Source: Clostridia bacterium
GTDB lineage: Bacteria > Bacillota_A > Clostridia > Peptostreptococcales > Anaerovoracaceae
Assembly (NCBI GenBank): GCA_024403175.1
Contig: JAKSSI010000037.1
Location: 1-9,410, forward strand
Direction: 5' to 3'
DNA: 9,410 nt
Every line of letters begins with the position of its first letter. Positions within the stretch are counted from its first letter, which is position 1. A model generated the notes under the pieces. That model did not search any database. It was not told the origin of the DNA and saw only the letters and a program-made list of their open reading frames with translations. Positions 1-5,184 of this stretch are shown here, piece by piece. The translations under genes were made by a program, and so were the position numbers.

Positions 1-1
1 A

Positions 2-400
2 TCTGATACATTGGATATTAAAAAAGCAAGAGCAAGATTTAAAGAAGAATTAGAGTTGGTTTTGGATGAATCTGACAATGATATTCTTGTAAGAATCATT
101 GTTAAGAAAGAAGCTGCAAAGATTGCATATAATGCGGTTCGTGTTCAAAGCACAGATTTTCCTATGCTTACATGCAGTGTTTGCAAAACGGATAAAGCAT
201 ATAGAATTGCTATCGGGGCAAGACCTGCAAAAGCTTGCCTTGTTGAAGCTGATTTAAACGAAAAAGATATTCCAAATTATGTTGCTTCTAAAGTTAGAAC
301 TGGCAGCAATTTTAAGGGTTCTGCAGAATACAGAAAGCACCTTGTAAAGGTTCTTACAGAGCGCTGTCTTGCAATGCTGGAGGTGCAAAATGGAAATTAA
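2..400 (+). CDS. Molybdenum hydroxylase (xanthine dehydrogenase family) FAD-binding subunit, C-terminal part only
   Basis: The frame is open from the left edge of the window, so this is the 3' end of a longer gene; the TTG at 11 is internal, not a start. About 132 residues are visible. They match the C-terminal domain of the FAD subunit of xanthine/CO dehydrogenase-type enzymes: a mixed alpha/beta region with an RIAIGARPAKA stretch, then a family-typical ending in which a GSAEYRKHLVKVLTERCL segment leads to the stop. In the family this subunit passes electrons from the Fe-S subunit through FAD to NAD+ or another acceptor in the cytoplasm. The N-terminal FAD-binding motifs lie outside the window and cannot be checked. 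The stop overlaps the start of the Fe-S subunit gene by 11 bases, and the Mo subunit gene follows, which fixes the assignment. Whether the substrate is a purine, an aldehyde or another heterocycle cannot be told from this part. Confidence 0.85.
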   Translation, partial: SDTLDIKKARARFKEELELVLDESDNDILVRIIVKKEAAKIAYNAVRVQSTDFPMLTCSVCKTDKAYRIAIGARPAKACLVEADLNEKDIPNYVASKVRTGSNFKGSAEYRKHLVKVLTERCLAMLEVQNGN

Positions 401-842
401 GCTTAAATTAAACGGTAAAAATATCGAAGCAAGAATTGATGCAGATACAACACTTTTCGATTTCTTAAGATCTCAGGGTTGCTTAAGTGTTAAGTGCGGT
501 TGCGAAACTTCTAACTGCGGACTTTGCACAGTATTTTTCGATGATGCCCCAATTCTTTCTTGCTCTATGCTTGCTGCAAGAGCAGATGGCCACAAGATTG
601 AAACATTAGAAGGCCTTCAGGAAGAAGCAAAAGAATTCATTGGATTTATTGCAGACCAGGGCGCCGATCAGTGCGGCTTTTGCAACCCTGGATTTGTAAT
701 GAACACAATTGCTCTTTTAAGAGAAAATCCAGATCCAAGTGATGATGAAATAAGAGCATTTCTTTCCGGAAATCTCTGCAGATGCAGTGGATACGAAGGA
801 CAGCTTCGCGGAATTAGAAATTATCTTAATAGCAGAAAGTAA
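390..842 (+). CDS. Molybdenum hydroxylase (xanthine dehydrogenase family) [2Fe-2S] subunit
   Basis: This encodes a 150-residue protein of normal length for the small Fe-S subunit, which carries electrons from the Mo site to FAD. The N-terminal half is a plant-ferredoxin-like domain with ligands C38, C43, C46 and C58; an additional cysteine, C36, stands where many homologues have an acidic residue (VKCGC rather than VKEGC). The C-terminal half is the alpha-helical [2Fe-2S] domain, with C95/C98 in QCGFCNPGF and C130/C132 in LCRCSGY. All eight ligands are therefore present. I chose the ATG at 390 because GGAGGT at 379-384 sits five bases upstream and the protein then begins MEIKLKLNGK, as in homologues; an in-frame TTG at 369 would add seven unlikely residues. 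The gene overlaps the FAD subunit gene by 11 bases, and the Mo subunit gene begins 12 bases after its stop, which suggests translational coupling in one operon. Confidence 0.93.
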   Translation: MEIKLKLNGKNIEARIDADTTLFDFLRSQGCLSVKCGCETSNCGLCTVFFDDAPILSCSMLAARADGHKIETLEGLQEEAKEFIGFIADQGADQCGFCNPGFVMNTIALLRENPDPSDDEIRAFLSGNLCRCSGYEGQLRGIRNYLNSRK

Positions 843-854
843 AGGAGAAGACTT

Positions 855-3146
855 ATGGAAAACAAAGAACGCAATTCTGTAGGAAAAGCGGTTCGCAAGA
901 AGGATTCCATACAGCTTCTTCTTGGCAAACCTGTTTATACAGACGATTTAGTAAATAACAATCCGCTTGTTGTTAAGCTTCTTAGAAGCAAGTATGCAAA
1001 TGCAATTGTTAAGACTATTAAAACTGATACAGCTAAGAAAATTCCTGGCGTTGTAGATGTTTATACTTATGAAGATGTGCCAAACAACCGTTATACAAAC
1101 GCTGGCCAGTCTTATCCAGAACCATCTCCATACGATAGACTTATCCTCGACCGCCACGTGCGTTTTGTTGGCGACCCAGTTGCAATTATTGCAGCTGAAA
1201 CTGAAAAGGCCGCAAACAAGGCATTAAAGCTTATAAAAGTTGAGTACGAAGTTCTTGAACCTGTATTTGACATTCATACAGCAAAGGATAATCCTGTGCT
1301 GGTTCACCCTGAAGAGGATTGGTATTCTCCATGCCAGGTGGGCGCAGATAACAAGAGAAATCTTGTGGCAAGCGAAGTTGATGCAGCAGGCGATGTTGAT
1401 GCTGTAATGGCTTCTTGCGATATTGTTTTGGATAATGTTTTCCATACAAAGGCTTACAACCAGGCCATGATGGAAACTTTTAGAACATACACAGAATTAG
1501 ATAGATACGGAAGACTTAAAGTTCTTTCTTCAACTCAGATTGTATTCCATGTTAGAAGAATTCTTTCCCATGCTCTTGGTATTCCAAAGAGTATGATTAG
1601 AGTTGAAAAGCCTAGAATTGGCGGTGGCTTTGGTGCAAAGCAGACTTCTGTTTCTGAAGTTTATCCAGCTTTCGTTACAATGAAAACCGGTAAGCCAGCA
1701 GAGATTATTTTCACAAGAGAAGAATCTCAGATTGCTGGGTCGCCAAGACACGAAATGGAAGTTCATGTAAAGCTTGGCGCTAATAAAGACGGCAAGATTA
1801 GAGCTTTAGACGTTTATACTTTGTCTAATTCCGGCGCTTACAGCGAACATGGCCCAACAACCGTTGGATTATCTGGACACAAGTCTATTCCACTTTATAC
1901 AGGCTCTTTAGAGGCTCATAGATTTGCTTACGATGTAGTTTATACCAATGTTATGGCTGCTGGTGCATACCGTGGATACGGCGCTACTCAGGGCATCTTT
2001 GCAGTAGAATCTACTGTTAACGAACTTGCTGAAAAGCTTAATATCGACCCAACAAAGATTCGTGAAATGAACATGGTAAAAGAGGGCATGCAGATGCCAG
2101 CTTACTATAACGAAACTGCAGGGGCTTGCGCATTGGATAGATGCCTTGAAAGATGCAAGACGATCTTCAACTGGGACGAAAGATACCCAGTAAGAGATCT
2201 TGGCAACGGAAAGGTAAGAGCATGCGGCGTGGCAATGGCTATGCAGGGCTCTGGAATTTCCGGATTAGACGTTGGTTCTGCTACAGTTAAGCTTAACGAA
2301 GACGGAAAGTATATGCTGCTTATTGGTGCTGCTGATATGGGTACTGGCTGCGATACAATTCTTGCACAGATGGTTGCTGAATCTATGGACTGCTCTGTAG
2401 ATGATGTTGTTGTTTTCGGAGCGGATACAGATGCATCTCCGTACGATTCCGGATCTTATGCAAGTTCTACACCTTATGTAACAGGTAAGGCTGTTGTTAA
2501 TGCTTGCGAAAAGCTCAAGGCTCAGATTTGCAACATTGCGTCCGATATGATGTCTTGCGAAAAGGACGAAGTAGAATTTGCAGGAAATTGTGTAAAGAAT
2601 ATTGCAACTGGCCAAGAAATTAGCCTTGTTGATATTTCTTATAGAACTCAGAATTTCAGCACTAAGACTGTTGAAGTTACTGAAGCTAATACTTCTCCAA
2701 TTTCTCCACCGCCATTTATGGTTGGTATGGTTGAAATTGAACTGGATAAGCTTACAGGTGTTGTAAAGATTATCGATTACAAGTCTGTTGTTGACTGCGG
2801 TACTGTAATTAACCCAGCACTTGCTAGAATTCAGGCCGAAGGCGGAATTGTTCAGGGCATTGGACATACTTTATTTGAAAACGTTACTTACGACGAAAGA
2901 GGACGTTTCATTGAATCTTCTTTTATGAATTATAAGATTCCAACAAGACTCGATATGGGTAATCTTCAGGTGGAATTTGAAGAAAGTAACGAAGAAACCG
3001 GCCCGTTTGGTGCTAAATCTATCGGTGAAATCGTAATCAACACTCCGGCGCCTGCAATTGCGCACGCTATTTTCCGTGCGACTGGCAAATGGTTCAGAGA
3101 AATTCCAATTCTTCCTGAACATATTGTTTTAAGTGAACTAAAGTAA
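855..3146 (+). CDS. Molybdenum hydroxylase (xanthine dehydrogenase family) molybdopterin-binding subunit
   Basis: This 763-residue protein has the usual length of a stand-alone Mo subunit. The N-terminal 'a/b hammerhead' domain covers roughly residues 18-135, and the molybdopterin-binding domain follows. Visible motifs are GGGFGAKQ (256-263), GAYRGYG (370-376), GAADMGTGCDT (491-501) and, near the C-terminus, GAKSIGE (719-725). By eye, E725 matches the catalytic glutamate of bovine xanthine oxidase (E1261), R373 matches R880, and Q263 stands at the position of E802. The family hydroxylates purines, aldehydes or other heterocycles using water as the oxygen source. A strong AGGAG lies at 843-847, eight bases before the ATG. 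No in-frame stop or TGA interrupts the gene. It ends the operon, and a large RNA-like hairpin starts six bases after the stop. Purine hydroxylation is plausible from R373, but the substrate is an inference; other Clostridial Mo hydroxylases look similar. Confidence 0.93.
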   Translation: MENKERNSVGKAVRKKDSIQLLLGKPVYTDDLVNNNPLVVKLLRSKYANAIVKTIKTDTAKKIPGVVDVYTYEDVPNNRYTNAGQSYPEPSPYDRLILDRHVRFVGDPVAIIAAETEKAANKALKLIKVEYEVLEPVFDIHTAKDNPVLVHPEEDWYSPCQVGADNKRNLVASEVDAAGDVDAVMASCDIVLDNVFHTKAYNQAMMETFRTYTELDRYGRLKVLSSTQIVFHVRRILSHALGIPKSMIRVEKPRIGGGFGAKQTSVSEVYPAFVTMKTGKPAEIIFTREESQIAGSPRHEMEVHVKLGANKDGKIRALDVYTLSNSGAYSEHGPTTVGLSGHKSIPLYTGSLEAHRFAYDVVYTNVMAAGAYRGYGATQGIFAVESTVNELAEKLNIDPTKIREMNMVKEGMQMPAYYNETAGACALDRCLERCKTIFNWDERYPVRDLGNGKVRACGVAMAMQGSGISGLDVGSATVKLNEDGKYMLLIGAADMGTGCDTILAQMVAESMDCSVDDVVVFGADTDASPYDSGSYASSTPYVTGKAVVNACEKLKAQICNIASDMMSCEKDEVEFAGNCVKNIATGQEISLVDISYRTQNFSTKTVEVTEANTSPISPPPFMVGMVEIELDKLTGVVKIIDYKSVVDCGTVINPALARIQAEGGIVQGIGHTLFENVTYDERGRFIESSFMNYKIPTRLDMGNLQVEFEESNEETGPFGAKSIGEIVINTPAPAIAHAIFRATGKWFREIPILPEHIVLSELK

Positions 3147-3152
3147 TTAATT

Positions 3153-3303
3153 AAAAAGGCCTTTAATGTTTCCGTAATGGACAATCTGGGATACCGGTTC
3201 TTGGTTGTTCCGAGCCGAAAGGCGATGGAAGAACCCCAGAACCGCTGTTGGGCTCCCAGCTTAGCGAGAGCGTGTCCATTAGGAAATTTTAAAGGTCTTT
3301 TTT
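3153..3303 (+). ncRNA. Candidate structured RNA or elaborate terminator in the 3' UTR of the Mo hydroxylase operon
   Basis: Starting just after the Mo-subunit stop, the + strand can form a very long basal helix. Bases 3153-3166 pair with 3289-3302 (14 bp, one G-U), 3169-3173 pair with 3282-3286, and 3175-3183 pair with 3273-3281, with only a small mismatch and a one-base bulge between them. The core holds CTGGGA (3186-3191) with TCCCAG (3254-3259), CGGTTCT (3195-3201) with AGAACCG (3238-3244), an arm 3203-3211 with 3227-3235 (one mismatch), a terminal GCC-GAAA-GGC hairpin (3214-3223) and a small GC-GAGA-GC hairpin (3264-3271). A T6 run (3298-3303) closes the structure. Both GNRA loops exist only on the + strand, which favours + strand transcription. 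I found no promoter directly upstream, so it is probably part of or processed from the xdh transcript. It does not match tRNA, SRP RNA, tmRNA, RNase P or any riboswitch I can recall with confidence. Confidence 0.5.
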
Positions 3304-3311
3304 ATTACAAG

Positions 3312-3340
3312 TTGACTGGAAATAACTGTTAATGTAAAAT
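3312..3340 (+). promoter_or_regulatory. Promoter for the ComEA-like gene
   Basis: TTGACT at 3312-3317 and TAAAAT at 3335-3340 are separated by 17 bases, a good match to the sigma-A/sigma-70 consensus with five of six bases in each box. Transcription would begin near 3347, giving a leader of about 40 bases before the gene. The -10 box lies inside the loop of an inverted repeat that is listed separately. Confidence 0.6.
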
Positions 3341-3354
3341 ATTGACAGTTATTT
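3320..3354 (+). repeat. Inverted repeat centred on the -10 box (possible operator or weak terminator)
   Basis: Bases 3320-3333 are complementary to 3341-3354 over 14 pairs, with one G-U if read as RNA. The seven-base loop 3334-3340 contains the -10 hexamer. The right arm runs into a T6 tract (3352-3357), so as RNA it looks like an intrinsic terminator, but with only two to three G-C or G-U pairs it would be weak. As DNA it could be a repressor site across the promoter. The sequence alone does not decide between the two. Confidence 0.45.
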
Positions 3355-3389
3355 TTTATGAAACAATCTAAGGGGGATTGGAGAATGAA

Positions 3390-3860
3390 TTGGAAGATAA
3401 AATTAAGAGGCTTAAGAACGCCGTAATTGCAGTTGTTATCATTGCTATTTTAGTTGGAACTTTGGTTAGCAGATTTCCGCATGTCGAAGATGCGAGAGAA
3501 AAAATTCATTTTTTCGAATATAAACCGAATACCGAAACAAGTGGAGATCCAAAAGAGAATCAATCTAGCTTAAACGAGATTGCATCAAGCACTGAAAACG
3601 TTGAAAATTCAAGCGAAACTGTTACAAACGAACAATTAAACGAAGAACCACAAAACGCTCCTCAAACGGGTCAAATTAGCCTTAATAAGGCAAGTAAGAA
3701 GGAACTAATGTCATTGCCTGGAATTGGGGAAACTAAGGCTAATGCTATTATTGAGTTTAGGGAGCGCTATAACGGGTTTGTGCACAAAGAAGAACTGATG
3801 CAAATAAAAGGCATTGGAGAATCTACTTATAACAAGCTGAAAGATTTGGTTTGCTTATAG
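3390..3860 (+). CDS. comEA: ComEA-like helix-hairpin-helix DNA-binding protein, membrane anchored
   Basis: The product is about 156 residues. A short basic N-terminus is followed by one hydrophobic membrane segment (about 11-27), then a low-complexity linker rich in Glu, Asn, Ser and Thr (about 48-94). The C-terminal helix-hairpin-helix pair (about 96-155) has the SLNKASKKEL...LPGIGETKA and IKGIGESTYNKL motifs typical of ComEA. In the family this is an outer-face membrane protein that binds double-stranded DNA during uptake. The SLBB domain found in the longer Bacillus-type ComEA is missing, so it is a minimal version. No comEC or other uptake gene is visible nearby, so a role in transformation is inferred from the fold. 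The start is uncertain: TTG at 3390 has GGAG (3380-3383) at good spacing, while an in-frame TTG at 3378 lies one base after AGGGGG (3371-3376), too close for ribosome binding. The gene has its own promoter and no clear terminator. Confidence 0.82.
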   Translation: MEDKIKRLKNAVIAVVIIAILVGTLVSRFPHVEDAREKIHFFEYKPNTETSGDPKENQSSLNEIASSTENVENSSETVTNEQLNEEPQNAPQTGQISLNKASKKELMSLPGIGETKANAIIEFRERYNGFVHKEELMQIKGIGESTYNKLKDLVCL

Positions 3861-3874
3861 TTTTATGGTATAAT
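3846..3874 (+). promoter_or_regulatory. Extended -10 promoter for the DUF896 gene and mnmA
   Basis: A perfect TATAAT at 3869-3874 is preceded by TGG (3866-3868), giving an extended -10 box. TTGGTT at 3846-3851 is a weak -35 box at 17-base spacing. The promoter overlaps the last codons and the stop (3858-3860) of the ComEA-like gene. The start of transcription would fall near 3881, within a small palindrome CATTAAA-TT-TTTAATG (3879-3894) that ends at the ribosome binding site. Confidence 0.65.
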
Positions 3875-3902
3875 ATCACATTAAATTTTTAATGAGGTAT
3901 TT

Positions 3903-4115
3903 ATGCTTAAAGATAGTGAACTTGCAAGAATTAACGAACTTGCAGCAATTAAAAAGACAAGAGCTTTAACACCCGAAGAAGCAGCTGAACAGAAGAGACT
4001 TTATAAGCTTTTCTTAGACGACTTTAGAGGCAGATTTAAGCAGCAACTGGATCAGATTGAAATTGTAGACTCAGATGATCCACGTCTTGCTAAGAATAAA
4101 GGCAAATTATCATGA
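3903..4115 (+). CDS. DUF896 (UPF0291, YnzC family) protein
   Basis: This is a 70-residue, highly charged helical protein. Its opening, with ELARINELAAIKK, then LTPEEAAEQKRLYKLFLDDFR and RFKQQLDQIEIVD, is the DUF896 signature known from Bacillus subtilis YnzC, where the N-terminal part forms a two-helix hairpin. The family's exact molecular function is not established; a link to the SOS operon has been described for one Bacillus member, and nothing here shows that this copy shares it. GAGG at 3894-3897 lies five bases before the ATG. The promoter directly upstream is strong. The stop overlaps the mnmA start as ATGA (4112-4115), so this gene and mnmA are translationally coupled. No membrane segment, cysteine motif or catalytic pattern is present. 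Confidence 0.88.
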   Translation: MLKDSELARINELAAIKKTRALTPEEAAEQKRLYKLFLDDFRGRFKQQLDQIEIVDSDDPRLAKNKGKLS

Positions 4116-5131
4116 GAAAAGTAGTTTTGGGAATGAGTGGGGGAGTAGACTCCTGCGCATGCGCAATACTTTTGAAAGAAAAGGGCTATGAAGTTACAGC
4201 CCTTTATTTTGATACAACAAAAAATGAAGGCGAAGGCAAGAAGAGAGCTGAATTTGCAGCCGAAAAGCTTGGAATAAACTTTATTTATAAGAACCTCACA
4301 GAAGAATTTGAAGAAAAAATTATTCAGCCATTTATAAATGAATACAAGATTGGCAGAACTCCAATTCCTTGTATTTTTTGCAATCCACTTGTTAAATGGG
4401 CTGTTTTAAAACAGGTTGCAGATGAAATAGGTGCCGAATATTTAGCAACCGGACATTATGCACGCATAGAAGAAAAGGACGGAATATACTACGTAAAGAA
4501 AGCTTTTAACGAGAAAAAAGACCAATCTTATATGCTTGCAAGGCTTGGTCAGGACATTTTAAGTCGTGCAATTTTTCCACTTGGCGAAATTGAATCAAAA
4601 GAGCAGACAAGAGAAATTGTAAGCCACTTAGATATTGAATTTTCAAAGGTTTCTGACTCCCAGGACATATGTTTCATAGAAAATAATTATGTAGACTTTC
4701 TTGGAGAAAGAAGCGTAACAACAATTCAAGGTAACTACAAAGATTCGGAAGGAAATGTGCTTGCTCCAACTGAAAAAGGTATCCATTGCTTTACTATTGG
4801 CCAAAGAAAAGGCCTTGGAATAGCTCTTGGAGCACCTGCATATGTTACAAAAATCGATTCAGATACAGGTGATATTACGCTTTCAACAAACGAAGCGGAT
4901 CTATTCAAAGACAATGTTCTCATAGACAATATTGTCTGGAATGGAGCTCGAGCGGATGGTGAATTTACAGTAAAACTTCGCTACGCGGCAAAGCCTGCTA
5001 AAGCCACAATTACTAATCGCGGCAAGTATGCAATTTTAAGTTTCGACGAACCGCAAAGAGCACCAACTCCGGGTCAGGCTGCTGTAATATATTTCAACGA
5101 TTTTGTTGTCGGATGCGGAATTATTTGTTAA
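4112..5131 (+). CDS. mnmA: tRNA-specific 2-thiouridylase MnmA (tRNA U34 2-thiolation), CxxC+C type
   Basis: The 339-residue protein is slightly shorter than E. coli MnmA. It activates U34 of tRNA-Lys, -Glu and -Gln with ATP and inserts sulfur at C2. The ATP-pyrophosphatase loop SGGVDS is at 9-14, ATGHYAR at 112-118, the DQSYML segment at 137-142 and FTIGQRKGLGIALG at 227-240; the C-terminal beta-barrel domain follows. The catalytic cysteines are C90 (in CIFCN) and C187 (in DSQDICFI). C87 stands three residues before C90, where E. coli has an aspartate, so this belongs to the CxxC+C subtype that could hold an Fe-S cluster. No cysteine desulfurase gene is visible beside it. The start codon overlaps the preceding stop, and only a weak AAAGG precedes it, so translation probably depends on coupling to the DUF896 gene. 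No in-window feature points to specific regulation. Identification is firm; which tRNAs it serves is inferred from the family. Confidence 0.93.
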   Translation: MRKVVLGMSGGVDSCACAILLKEKGYEVTALYFDTTKNEGEGKKRAEFAAEKLGINFIYKNLTEEFEEKIIQPFINEYKIGRTPIPCIFCNPLVKWAVLKQVADEIGAEYLATGHYARIEEKDGIYYVKKAFNEKKDQSYMLARLGQDILSRAIFPLGEIESKEQTREIVSHLDIEFSKVSDSQDICFIENNYVDFLGERSVTTIQGNYKDSEGNVLAPTEKGIHCFTIGQRKGLGIALGAPAYVTKIDSDTGDITLSTNEADLFKDNVLIDNIVWNGARADGEFTVKLRYAAKPAKATITNRGKYAILSFDEPQRAPTPGQAAVIYFNDFVVGCGIIC

Positions 5132-5134
5132 AAT
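5106..5134 (+). promoter_or_regulatory. Candidate promoter for alaS inside the 3' end of mnmA
   Basis: TTGTCG (5106-5111) and TAAAAT (5129-5134) are 17 bases apart, and TGT (5126-5128) before the second box makes an extended -10. The mnmA stop codon lies within the -10 box. The start of transcription would be near 5141, leaving a leader of about 44 bases, too short for a T-box. Read-through from the mnmA promoter could also supply alaS. Confidence 0.5.
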
Positions 5135-5184
5135 ATATAGGTTGATATTGTTAAATAAATTTCTTTATAAGAGAGGTTATAAAT

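Noticed and set aside
2265..2867. 200-codon open frame on the - strand inside the Mo-subunit gene
   Set aside because: It is antisense to a firmly identified gene, has no recognisable domain and arises from the codon bias of the + strand frame. Other long antisense frames within alaS were rejected for the same reason.
3124..3152. Separate promoter for the structured RNA within the end of the Mo-subunit gene
   Set aside because: TTGTTT (3124-3129) with TTAATT (3147-3152) matches only about half of each consensus box.
3153..3303. Small mobile element (MITE) with terminal inverted repeats
   Set aside because: The long flanking inverted repeat fits the idea, but I see no convincing target-site duplication, and the GNRA loops and T run fit an RNA better. 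A genome-wide copy count would decide.
3342..3347. Second perfect -35 box TTGACA before the ComEA-like gene
   Set aside because: No acceptable -10 box lies 16-18 bases downstream; CAATCT and AATCTA are poor. It is part of the inverted repeat.
5142..5171. TTGATA and TATAAG, 18 bases apart, as the alaS promoter
   Set aside because: Transcription would start near 5178, after the GAGAGG ribosome binding site (5171-5176), so the site would be lost from the mRNA. The pair at 5106-5134 fits better.
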